Shown: positions 44,787-55,912 of the stretch, piece by piece
Layout: each line of letters starts with the position of its first letter
Numbering within the stretch: position 1 is the first letter of the stretch
DNA from: Calycina herbarum
Lineage: Eukaryota > Ascomycota > Leotiomycetes > Helotiales > Pezizellaceae
DNA: 64,000 bases
NCBI GenBank assembly: GCA_001414485.1
Contig: LLEY01000074.1
Location: 186,001 to 250,000 of the forward strand
Direction of reading: 5' to 3'
Notes under the pieces: model-generated
What the model was told of the DNA's origin: nothing
Database searches by the model: none
Seen by the model: only the letters and a program-made list of their open reading frames with translations
Made by a program: the position numbers and the translations under genes

Positions 44787-46686
44787 TTACTTTGCACCTG
44801 CGCTATTAGCACGCTCTCTCTCTTTGGTCGAGTATCTCCCATTGGAGTTATCGACTGCACTCCCTCTTCGTCTCAGACCACTTGCTTTACGTCTTCTGAC
44901 AAGTTGATAACCCCGGTCTAGCTCTGTTTCCACAGCACACCTAACTTTGAGGGCCCCAACGGCAGGCCAGACACTCCTTTCTCCTCTCAGCATCCAATAA
45001 TCGAGACTAGCTTGAGTTGGTCTTTCGAGCAACCGAATGAAATCGCCTGCAGAGAGTTCTGGGACGAGTGTAACGGATGCTGCAGGTATATGTTCATCAA
45101 CTAAGAAACGTCGAATAGAAAGAGGGAGAAAACCAAGGCTGTCGAGCTGTTGTAGGCGATGATGAATTTCCATTGTAAACAATCTGAGAAGACCACCAGT
45201 CAAAGACGTTCGGCCCCGGCGAGCATGTACTGGTGAAGGCCCATGCATATCACTTTGAAGAAATGGAACCAAGTATGGTCGAGCCTGGGAAACTATGAAA
45301 TGATTGACATTAAATAATTCGGCGATTCGAGACATTGGCGAGTCTCTGTCTGTGTAAGAAGCATGGGTCCAAGGGTGAAATGTGGTGTCTCTAGCAGCTG
45401 ACCAGGGTACAATTGCACCAGATGCATCTTTACATCGCAATGTGATTGATTGACCGTAGAGCGAGGGAGATGATGCATTTGATGCTAACGCGGCCGACCA
45501 TATCAACTGTATTTTTTTTTAGCTCGGATTCTTTTACGGATTGACAGTACTTACCACATTAGGAGCTGTGAGGTAGTTGAGCAGGTTTGGAACACCGCTT
45601 TTCCCGGTCGTCGCAACAGTGATATTAAGAACACGTTTGGTCCTGTTGTACGCTTCTTCAAATGTCAAATCACCAACATTAGCTCGAACGCATTCTTCCA
45701 ATACTGTGACGTCTAGGAAATAACCCTCTTTCCAAAACCTCCAAATTCTCCGGCTAAGAGTGCTTAGCCAGTTGTCCGCAACTGGCCCTGCCTGCCCATT
45801 TTCTCGCACGGCACTCTTGCCAGCAAACGCAGAGAGATCAATGCTCTCTCCATTCAAGAATTGTGGCAATTCATCTTCGGTATGGATTCCAACCAGTGCC
45901 GCAATCAAGGCCCCAGTGGCTGTCCCAGTCACAATCCTGGGAAGTAGACCCCTAGAGAATAATGCCTTTACCACACCCAGATGGCATAAACCAAATATCG
46001 AACCGCCTTGAAGAACCAATGTACTCCTCCCAAATGCCTGCCTTGTATCGTGCAACAAATCCAGCTTGGCCTGGCTGCTGAAGCCGGGGATTGCTCCGCT
46101 GCCATCAGCCCCGGGGGAGGTTGACAATTTGGTCACATCGACAATAGCTTGCGCAACTTGTGTAATGTAGTCTTCTATCAGAAGCTTAGTCCCCGCGAAA
46201 GCCCTATTGAACAACCGGGGTGTAGAAATATTGCCCAAATTCCGCACCAGACCCGATCGGAGAAGGTTGACCAGTTGCAAAGTATCCCCCTCCTCTCGTG
46301 CAACAATGATGGACTGCAAACGCTCGTGAATGAGGCGGTAATCGTAGTATTTCGAGGTAGGATTCTGTCGCCTGGAGATAAACACGTCAGCAATTGTCCA
46401 CTCAATTGAAGTTGGAGTTGGGCATCGAACGAACCATAGATCGTTCCCTAAGAGCACATCGAGTTGGAAGGCTGCTTCTTCCCATTCCTCGTATGTCTTT
46501 GCATCACGGAGGATATCAAACCAGAGGCGGGCTGGCTTTTTACGCGTCAACCAGCTTATGATTTTCTATTCACAGTTGATTAGCTGTGAAATGGCTGGTG
46601 TTGAATTTGGAGGGACGCGGACTAACCCTCCACCAAAAGGACGCAACATCGACAATCATTACCCAAATGGCCGTTAAAGGTGACAT
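44787..46686 (-). CDS. patatin-like (Tgl-type) lipase homologue, catalytic residues missing
   Basis: Four exons (46686-46627, 46565-46435, 46371-45555, 45506-44787) give 575 aa. The fold matches the fungal Tgl3/4/5 triacylglycerol lipases: an N-terminal DUF3336-like helical part (LWFDILRDAKTYEEWEEAA), the oxyanion stretch LQGGSIFGLCHLGVVKAL, and IAELFNVNHFIVSQARP. The nucleophile elbow, usually GxSxG, reads GTATG (Ala215 in place of Ser). The DGS motif carrying the catalytic Asp aligns with THAS (His384). Both members of the dyad are therefore replaced while the surrounding fold is preserved and the frame is open. Known relatives act on lipid droplets; this copy may be a pseudoenzyme with a regulatory or binding role. 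Confidence 0.85.
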
Positions 46687-47595
46687 GATGCGAAAGGAGA
46701 AGATCTAGGGATGGCCTCAAATCATGATTTCACCAATCTCATCTCTTAGCTCAAAAGACGAGAATTGGGTTGCCATTGAGGAGGTATGGAAAGTTCTGAG
46801 GAAGTCCAGTCGCATGTGAAGGAGACGGGAGCGGAGTACGAGTAAAAGTGTGCAGGGAATGAAGGAGCAGCAGCACCCTAACTGAGCCTGGGAATTCCCC
46901 TCTCTAACTCAACCCTTGGATTTCTCCACACTGCGACTTGCGTAACATGTCGGGCTAACCAAATCTCCTTATTTCTCGTCCCGTTTTTTATTGCCATTCC
47001 TCCTCAACAATCTTCGCGTCGAATTGTTGCGTGCCATTTACATCGTTGTCGATCGGAAACCAGATGAAAGCTCGTCTGGTGGCAGGTTCCCAGGTTCCAC
47101 AGGGCTGAATACGGATTGTATCCTGTCAAATGGACTACTTCCGTCGTTTTTTCGAGCAGATCCTGAATCATGCTTGCGCTCTAAATATGGGATGGCAACT
47201 ACTGTTTCCCCTTCCTGAAAAGCAAGGTTGAAGCACCGGGGCTTCCAGCAGTTCATCCAAAGTCTCTATATTTTACACCCACAAAGCTGAAAGAATGGAG
47301 CAAGTGCAAGTGCAACTATTCTAGCTTGTTAGCACATCTCTATAGGATCTTCTGGATTTTTTTCAATTTGAATACGCCGATACTGGTATTTGAATTTGAT
47401 CAGGTTCGAGTTCTTGCCCCCTTAGGTTTGCGCCGATGTGCGACTCTTCTCATCAGTATGCTAACCTTATGGGTAACTTCAGACACAGCATACTTCGGAT
47501 GGGAACTGTCCAATCTATTTACAGTGCCTCGCACCAACTTCTGCGAAGACCAAGTTGTCCACAAACGTTGTTGAAATTGTCATGAACCTTTCATC
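46687..47595. other. intergenic, no gene seen
   Basis: Upstream of the patatin-like gene (-) and of the damaged membrane-protein gene (+). Frames at 46991-47574 lack domains or splice support. Confidence 0.45.
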
Positions 47596-49050
47596 ATGGT
47601 AGCAAGCGGTATGGGTCCAGGAAACTGTACGTCCTATAAAAACTTGGAACCAAACTCGGAGATATCTGGAATTGGGGTATGTGCTCTCTGCTGTTAGCAA
47701 CAATCGCTCACGATTCATAGGTCATGATAGCATTCTTGGGAACTGCATACACCACATTTGTTTGCTGTGTATCAAAAGAAATCATCGACCACAAGAGGCT
47801 TGCTATGAAAGCCACACCTTTGCTGGACAAATGGTCTTTTGCTCTTGGGAGTGTCGTCGTCGGACTGAGTGACCAACAAATCATCACCGGGATTTCAATC
47901 ATCGTTGCCGGTCTTACCCAGCTCCAGAGAGGAATAGCGGCCTATCATTGGCAATCCGTTGTTAACCTTTCCTGGTTCTCGACAATGACTCATTTGTTAA
48001 CGCTCACGACTCGCAGAAATGAATTTCGTTCCAACATTCCCCTTCGGATTATTCGAATATCTGGAATAGGGGTACTCATAGTGCTGTTAATATGCACCTT
48101 GTATCCAGTTGGTTATTTAGCTGCAACAAACCCCCTCCACAAAACTTTCCAGCCTGGTGTTTATATCACCCGCAAATGACTTGGGGTAGAGACGAGTTCA
48201 AAAGCACTGATACGAATCAGAGACCAGATACTTGGGTCTATAATTGGTTCTACGTTGTTTTCACCGTTGGACTTCTCATCTACAGCTTTTGCACTCGCCT
48301 CATTCTCTTGTCGAACAATATCAGTTTATCTCACCACGTACTCAGGGCCCCGAAAGGTCAGCCATGGGATTTTATGGAATCCATGATATGCTTGATTCAA
48401 AATTGGAAGCCTTGCCACCCACGAAGTCGTGTCGGGAAAGCGGTGAGCACTAAATTTCTACGCTCGATTTACGCGGTCGTAATTGTATTCCATGACTTGT
48501 ATAGTTCTAAAATCTGGGAGGTAAGTTTCATTCCCTGTTACTAAGGCTTACAGGTCATGACCCCTGAAGATTATTTAGATTTTCTCCGCTCTAGTGTGGG
48601 GAACTATAAGAATGCTATATACCAGACATAATATAGATATTACTCAATTTTCCACATCGCTTGCTTATGATAGGTTTCAAGATGGCCAGAAATCTTGGGG
48701 ATTTGGTCAGGTGGGCCCTGGGACTTTTAATACTGCCATTTATAAATTTCAACGGTTCGCATTTCACAATCTTGAAATTACTCATGTCTGACATTTTACT
48801 AGGAGCATTCTTTTCATACAGACATTCGTCGTTTTATAAGGACCCTATCGAAGAAGAGTCGTCCCAAACTCCACCCCTAAGCGCATTTTTCCAATCTGGC
48901 GGATCCCATGCCACCAAAGCAACGAAGACTACTCCTACGGGGTTTCAAAATTTTACGGACCCATGTTATGAGAAAATTCTTTGGGTCGGATACTCACAGT
49001 CTCTCTTAATCATAACACAATTGGTATATCGATTCACAGATGGATATTAG
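47596..49050 (+). pseudogene. polytopic fungal membrane protein with two frameshifts
   Basis: Three exons are visible: 47596-47676 (MVASGMGPGNCTSYKN...SGIG), 47721-48520 and 48579-49050. The product has about seven hydrophobic helices, with LSDQQIITGISIIVAG and YHWQSVVNLSWFSTMTHL typical of a large fungal integral-membrane family of unknown function. Near 48137 the frame must shift at an AAAA run to pass from AATNPLH to FPAWCLYHP. Near 48709 it must shift at a GGG run to pass from WGFGQV to ALGLLILPFINF. Both look like single-base insertions. The gene is thus either dead or carries sequencing errors. A 41-nt intron (donor GTTATT) could explain the first but not the second. Confidence 0.6.
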
Positions 49051-49935
49051 CTAGCTGCTCTCATGACGAAGAAGGGCGTTGTTCGCCAATTTTTGATGGA
49101 TTGGACGGGGAAATTTTTCATCTTATGGCTCTCTGTTTGCGTGCTTTTAGATGAGGATCTTCAGCAGAAGTGGAAATCTTCCAGTCTTGGAATTGCGATT
49201 TCTAAGTGCAGATCTTCAGTGGTTGCGTGGATTTTGTTTAAAGTCGGAATTGTAATAGGGTCGATACTCGTGTCTACTACGATACGTGCATATGGTGGTA
49301 TGAACTCAAGGACTGTGGAAATATTTGGTATTCCGCAGGAGACATCTTGCTACCTTTGTTAATCTGGGCGTGATAAGGAGAGAATTGATGATCTAGATAG
49401 AAGACTTGCGCTGGCGATCTGAAGAGTATGAGATGTTATAGGTATGTTGAAGGCCGAAGTGTTTGATATGAAAATTTGAAGCTCACTGATGAATCACTTT
49501 CGATCAAATTAGGCACAGAAATCATTCTACTATTTGCTACTATTGTCTTTGGCACCCAAGAGCTAGTAAAAAGTTTCAGTGCAACAAATTGCTATACAAA
49601 TTGCTATACAAATTACGTCGAAAAAGCGAGTAACACTTGCCGCGAGAGAACAAGAGAAGGCATTCGCGAGTATAACCATCCTTTTGAGGTTACCTTTACC
49701 TTCTAGTTCACTCAGGTTTGTAGGGAAGTGCAATTGTATTCAAAACACACCTCCCCTTCCCCTTTCTCGGTTCTCACTTCTCCTAACACTCCTAGAATTA
49801 TCTTTGATTCGTCTATCCCGCCGAGGATAATCGAAGTGATTTTCGAGTCTCGCTAAGGGAACAGAATGTAGGCAGTCTAGTGTGGCCAGTTACGAAACCT
49901 ATAGCCCAATATCCTTTACTTCTTTCCCTCTTGGT
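49051..49935. other. intergenic between convergent genes
   Basis: A frame at 49063-49362 codes two hydrophobic stretches and may be a further decayed piece of the membrane-protein gene. At 49585-49613 the unit TTGCTATACAAA is repeated twice in tandem. Nothing else recognised. Confidence 0.4.
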
Positions 49936-52900
49936 TTAAGTACCGCTAAAGATCAACAGACTTTGAATATCAACCCTACCAAATCCACGTTGGCGCAACA
50001 GGTCTCGGCCACGTTGAACAGGGAACTCGGCCACGACCATAATGCTGACATTGTCCGCGTTGATACCAGCCTCAACCAGTAGCTGTAGCACCGCACAAAG
50101 TGTTTCTCCCGTGGAAAGCACATCGTCTACAACCACCACTGTGCCACTTGTGGGAACCACGTCTCGTCCCATCTCTATACGCTTCTCTTTCAGATTGTCG
50201 GATGTCAAAGATGAGATATGAGACGAGGGTTTGGTAACAGAAACAGTGGGCTCTGGGAGCTTGCCGGCTTCACGGATCAGCACCAAGGGCACATCAACCT
50301 TCGAGGCCAACGCCGATGCATAGACAAAGCCACCCGCCTCACAACATGCGACTGCATCGACTTTGGCCCAGTCACCAATGAAGTGAGCTTGTAGCAGAGA
50401 TATGCACAGAGCCAGTCCTCCGGGTTGCTGGGAGATGCCGAGTACATGGCGGAAATCGATGCCTGGACGCGGAAAGTCGGGTATCTGACGTACCATATTG
50501 AACAGTCGCTGCAAACCCTCGTGGACAAATGGAAGCAAGAAACGCTCGGCAAATCTTTTTGCTGCCTCGGTCCCTGTTCTGTCATTGTCGAAGACGAGAC
50601 TAGGATGGTACTCCATATCCTCACTATCTTCATCCTTCCCATGAAAGCCTCGACGAACTTGCCGCGTTTCTATGCTAGCTTTGACGCGGACATCGAGCAG
50701 TCTAATATCTGGAATCAAATGGGATAGGGCTGTGACTGGAGCCTCATCTCGCATTCCAGTTATGAAAAGAACGTCTGCATCGGCACCAAACACCAAACTC
50801 AAAAAATGTTCCTCTGGTAGTCGAGGTCGCTGCTGTACCTGGGTCTGGAAGAATGCCGTCAACGCTGGCCGATGTTTCTCCTTATAATCTCGATCATACA
50901 GTAGAGATTTCAGATCAGCCCCTGTTGCCTCCGAGTATTCTCGCTTCGTGGCATCGCTTATGCTGACAGCTTGAGTCATGTGGCTCTTATTGAATACAGA
51001 AACCCAGATGTCAGCGCAAAAGTTCTTGCCAGCACCACTCTCGCCCGTGACAAGAATGACAAGCTTGAGCTTCTTTTCAATTTGCGTTTCCGTTCTCTGG
51101 AGAGGGCAGGTATAAGCCAGCACATTATGCGGGTCTAAGCTGCGCTTGAGACGAGCCAGGCGCGGCTGATTTGGTCCGAAGGCTTTGGTTGCCAGCGCTG
51201 AGTCTCTAGGGTCAGGACCTAGGTCAGCTCCATAGACTCCGTTGCTCAAAGGCAACAAGTTCTCAACGACATTGTAAACCCATTTTACAGCATCTCCAGA
51301 GGCCTCGTTTCCATCCTGGTCGCGTGGCCAGACACCAGTTATTACACAGGCAAAGTCCCAGTCACGACAACAAAAAGCAGTGGTATCGGCTGCTATTTCG
51401 CCAACCGCTGCGCCACCTTGGAGCATATGGAGATAGCAGAGAGGCGATGGACGATTCTCCACTGCTGATATCAAGACGTTGGCGACGTTCACAGCTCCGA
51501 TGTGTTTCAAAAACAAACATCGCTTAAATGAGGATGTCTTGCCGCTGCCATGTCCGCCATGCATTCCCATATACTAGAAGATGGGGGAGTCAGTATTTGT
51601 TTAGCAAGAAATGTCTCGGGATTCGGCACAGAGCAATGCTGAAGTTCAGGAACGATTCAGGAATGATTAAAGAGTCATTCAAAAGCCATCCAAGTGAAAG
51701 AAAGTGGGCGAACGATGTCCCAATTGCCTACCATCTCAGTATCGAACAAACCGATGCTGTCAACTGTCTTGATATTACCGCCCAGTCCTTGGAACGTATC
51801 GATAGAGGAAGATGGTTCCAAAGTCAACTCAGATGTGGTGGATTCGATCATTGTCACACCAAGTTGCAGTTGGTCATTATCCCAATACAGATACGCGTCT
51901 GCAGAAAAGTTCCGGGAAAGCTTGCTAGCGAACTCACCAAAACTGCTAAGTTTGAGCCGTGCTTCAAGGTCGTCTCTCAATGGAACAACCCAATTTCGAA
52001 TGGAATAGATTGGGGCCGGGTAAGCTCTGAAAGTCACACTGGTCACAATTCCAACATTGGTCCCAGCTCCTTTGATTGCCCATAATATATCGGCTTCGTT
52101 TTCGGGTCGCACAGCTTCAACCGGCAAGTATTGATTCGGTACTCGGCCAACGCAAAGAACCTTGCTTGAGTCGACGCTCACTATCACAGCACCAACGATG
52201 GCATCGCATGATAGCCCGTGTTGCCTCGCTAGGTGACCGATACCGCCTTGTAACCACAATCCGGCACCTACACTTGGGCGAGATCCTAGAGGCACTGTCA
52301 AGCCCTCAGCCATGGTCCTTTTGACAATGTCTCCTGTCTTGCAACCAGCCTCGGCAATGACCAAGGGGTTGGAGTCTGGGTCGAAATCGGAATTGGAATT
52401 GGAACTGGAACTATGATTTCTTTCATTCTCCTTGACAATATGTACTTGGTCAAAGGCACTCATGTCGATGGAGACGACGTTAGGCCAGGTACAGTGGCCA
52501 CTGTGACTTCCACCAATGACGGTCAGGCTGGTCTTATGCTTCAGCGCCCATTGAACACACTGCTGGACCTGTTGGGTATCTGTTGGACTCAAAATCGAGG
52601 CCGGGTGATGAAGGCGTGCCTCCCAGTTTTTGACCGTTTTTTCTGCCTTGAATAATGGTACATGCACCGTCAGGTCTGGCAGCTTCGCCGCATGTTGGGT
52701 AAAGGTCATCATGACGTTGGGTGAGCTAAACAATAGTTGGTCTGGGAGAGCTTCCTCACGACGGCCCAAGGTACGGCAAACCTCGCGCCAATTGACCTGG
52801 ATAGTTGGACTGTCGTCTGAATCCTGTGTAAATCCTGCGATGAAGGCGGCAAAATGGTCTAGAACTTCATCATTATCTACCAGACCGATGACTCCAGTAG

Positions 52901-53531
52901 GGAAACAAGTTGATTGATGGCATACCAAGTCGTCGATGCGGAGGGAGTCGCGATGGAAAACCACTATTATTCCTTGTGGTTGCTTGACAAGCATTTCCAG
53001 TGTTTGTTCGATTAACTTGTGTTTGGGATTCATTCCGTACATACTGTGGCAGAATAGTATGATGTCGTATTTTTTGGCATCATCTCTGGTGCCAGTACTG
53101 CTTGCTGTGTTTTCCTGTAGAACAAATGGAATTGGACGAATGCTAGGCGAGTTTTCCAAACATGGCAGCGGGGACTGTGTATCAGAGGTAGAAGAAAGCC
53201 ATTCTTCCAATCTCGTAGCAAATATATCGTTGGGCTCAAACGCGTCGTATTTCCTGATCTTTTGTCTCAAATGGCTAGGGAGATATCCAAGTACGCTCTT
53301 TGGGCCTGGTCCGATTTCCAGTACAGAGAGAGAGATACGCGAGTTGAAGCGAGATGCAATGAGCTTAGACAATTGAGGGACAATAAAATCTTCGTAGGTT
53401 TTCCATTCTGAGCGTAGCATAATATCAAAACCATCGCTGTACTGTTTGCTGGACAATGGCTGCTTTGGGAATGACGTCGCTGTCTCAGTTTTCTGTCTGA
53501 GGGCTTTTTTGAGTGACTCGAGGGTAGCCAT
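49936..53531 (-). CDS. four-domain fusion: methyltransferase, BBE-type FAD oxidase, P-loop kinase, APRT-like phosphoribosyltransferase
   Basis: Two exons (53531-51732, 51573-49936) join in phase 0 to 1145 aa. Residues about 30-290 look like a class I SAM methyltransferase (VLEIGPGPKSVLGYLP at 70-85, YDIILFCHSMYGM). About 300-755 is a berberine-bridge/PCMH FAD domain: VIGGSHSGH (340-346) with a candidate flavinylated His, GSRPSVGAGLWLQGGIGHLA, and the C-terminal GMHGGHGSG and DPHNVL. The usual second attachment Cys is absent. Residues about 769-945 are a P-loop kinase (GESGAGK, 777-783) whose ISDATKREYSEATGADL and YKEKHRPALTAF resemble the animal-type phosphomevalonate kinase fold. About 960-1145 is a phosphoribosyltransferase with APRT-like IPDFPRPGIDF and the PRPP loop VVVVDDVLSTGET (1079-1091). 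No signal peptide, so cytosolic. Reaction and pathway unknown; a modified nucleobase or nucleotide is a reasonable guess. Confidence 0.88.
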
Positions 53532-53807
53532 CTCGGCTCAGCGGGATGTGTTTTAGTATCTTGTACCAGTGACAGTGGTAGTGATGATGAATGAAGGGTG
53601 ATTTCTCGTTGTCAATGGTTGAGCAAACGAAATTAGAATAACGTATGATAAAGTGTTACCTTAGAAGTAAGGTACCTACGCTTAAGCGAGGCATTTTCTC
53701 CGCCAATAGAACAGGTCTTCCTAGGCTTCCTAGACGGAGACCTGCAGGTTGGAACCAGTCATTTCAGAGATGAAATCTGCTTGTTAGGTATTAGGAGTTG
53801 AGGTGAC
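53532..53807. other. promoter side of the fusion gene
   Basis: Upstream of the ATG at 53531. CCAGTGACAGTGGTAGTGATGA and simple purine tracts are visible, but no defined regulatory site. Confidence 0.35.
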
Positions 53808-54572
53808 ACGAGATGTTCAATAGAAGCGGTAATAAATATAAGCTTCGTACTTGCTTATCTAACTCGTTATTCCAACTATCTAGTGTATTTCAAAGTAGTT
53901 ACTTTATATACTTAGGAAAACTTAGAATATTAGTTTAAATAATTAAATTTTAGTTATTTACTACTATCTCTTCTATCTACTATAAGAGTAGACCGCGTTT
54001 TGTTAATAATATAAGTCTAGAGTAAAGTAATAATTAACTATCTCTAGTAGTTTACTTATACCTAGGTTATAAAGATAATATACTCTTCTTTATATTTATT
54101 ATATATAAGAGAAATAATAAAGTAGACTTAAAAGTAAATATAAGTTATAGTTATATTAACTTTTCTTTAGATAGAAAATAGTTCATTTCTTAGAATTAAT
54201 TTTAGAGTTATATTATAGAATATAAAGAAGAGGTTAGAAGTTAAAGAGTAGAAGATAGATCTATCTTATATTTATATAACTTATAAATAATTATTCTAGT
54301 ATATAATGTTTTTAATTAGCTAGTTTCAAGTGAATTAGCAAGTGAATAGTAACGTACTAATATGAAAGTTTCTTTCTTAGAATATTATCTAATATTATAT
54401 TAATAAAAAAGATTATTCTAGCTATTTAGAATAATTCAAATAAATAAAGGATATAATATATCAGAGCAAAGATTGTTAATTTCTTATCGTCTGAAACTGT
54501 TTTATTCAATTTCAATGTTCTAGACAACGAGAGAAGAGGTACCTATTTACTGTCGCTTTTATTGTGGTTTTT
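53808..54572. mobile_element. family A foldback element split by AT-rich DNA
   Basis: 53808-53905 matches the left part of the copy at 1191 (AGAAGCGGTAATAAATA, then CGTACTTGCTTATCTAACTC and GTTATTCCA in the same order). 54500-54572 carries the matching right end (TTTACTGTCGCTTTTATTG). Between them, 53905-54490 is strongly AT-biased (runs of TATTA, ATATA, TAGAA) with no coding frame. The AT-rich part looks like repeat-induced mutation or a decayed insertion inside the element. Confidence 0.55.
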
Positions 54573-54594
54573 ACGTAATTCCTAAGCAGGCTGT

Positions 54595-55912
54595 TCTGCC
54601 ACTGGTCGGTCAAAATCTGGAACACAACTTCGGGTCAGTTAATCAAAGCGATCACAGATGACTCGATTTTTGCATTGTCTCCAAACTGCAAGCAGCTCGC
54701 GTTGCTTGGAGGTCCTAGCGAAGCAATCGTTTTGAGTCTTGAATCTGGGGATAAGATGCGTCTTTCAGTATCCCAATCAATGGTTAAGTACCTGTCTGCT
54801 GATAGGTATACATATAATCGACACGACCATCGTGTCTTCTTCCCTAGTCACAGGCAACTGGCTGCATTTACAGACAATACTCTTGTGCTCTGGAGCTTTG
54901 GGGCGGAAGACAAGCACGATTCAGTAGGCCTAGGACATAGCGATGCTGTCACGCTTGTAGTGCTCACTCCCGACGGCAAACAGTTAGCTTCAGCTTCGAA
55001 TGACAGGATGCTCAAACTCTGGGATGTGAACTCCGGCAAAGAGACAAAATTGTTTTCAGGCCACACCGGCCCGATTACAGCAATGGCCTTCTCGCCGGAT
55101 GGAATTCATCTAGTCGCGGCTTCCGCTGACAGTACTATCAGACTCTGGCGCACAAACTCAGGGGAGCAGGTAACCAAATTGAGCCAATATTATCGTTTAA
55201 TCAATAGTGTGGCCTTGTCGCCCGATGGTACCCGGCTATCATGGGCTTCTTCCAGAGGTGGATCTGGATCTGTGAGATGAAGTGGAGGACAAGTGGCAAA
55301 AGCGGTATAATGGGAATCTTTCAGTCAAACATGAATACTCAACTATTTAAGGGACTTACTCCTGTCACAGCAATCACTTTCTCTCCTGACGGTCAGAAGC
55401 TGGCAGCAGGATCTGGATATGGACCTTTGCGGCTCTGGGACACTGATTCGAGAAACTTGTTGACAGTACTTGAGACTCACGGCGCAACAATATCTACAAT
55501 TTCTTTCTTGCCTGACGGGAAGCAACTGGTTGTGGCATCGACTGATAACGCAATCACACTCTAGGATACAGAATCACTGGTATGGCTGCAGAAAGTTGAG
55601 CTACTCGCACCTATTTCAAAATTAAAATTCTCCAGTGACGGCCAGACTACGGAAATTGATCGAGGAACCCTTGACTTTTCAAGTCTCTTGTCGAATTCCC
55701 AAGGATCTAGTCCGAAAGCTCTGGGAAATATATTCTTTCGAGGCGAGTGGGTATATCGAGACAACCAGCGTCTTCTTTGGCTACCTCCTGAGCACAGAGG
55801 GGGATGTTGGGCGGTTAGAGGCAATATAGTTGCGCTTGGGCATGAGTCTGGTGCAGTTACATTCATAGTGTTTACGCCTGAGAAATGTAATGAGGTTGTT
55901 GATTTAGGATGA
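54595..55912 (+). pseudogene. WD40 tail of a fungal NLR (NACHT-WD40) gene, decayed
   Basis: WD40 repeats are recognisable: SVKIWNTTSGQLI at 54604, LKLWDVNSGKETKLFSGHTG, IRLWRTNSGEQ and LRLWDTDSRNLL, with FSPDG before most. The last part LLWLPPEHRGGCWAVRGN and ALGHESGAVTFI is the conserved C-terminus of fungal NACHT-WD40 proteins. The frame is broken near 55250 (twice) and by a TAG at 55562 where a repeat Trp (TGG) is expected. The NACHT and N-terminal domains are absent, and coding begins immediately after the element ending at 54572. Known for intact members: incompatibility and innate-immune-like recognition. This copy cannot make a working receptor. Confidence 0.75.

Noticed and set aside
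49063..49362. 99-codon plus-strand frame with two hydrophobic segments
   Set aside because: Could be an additional piece of the damaged membrane-protein gene, but I could not link it by splice sites; left as a remark on the intergenic entry.
49936..51570. Reading the kinase-PRTase half as a separate gene starting MGMHGGHGSGK
   Set aside because: Its first ~155 residues are clearly the C-terminal part of the BBE oxidase domain begun upstream, and the frames join in phase over a plausible intron.
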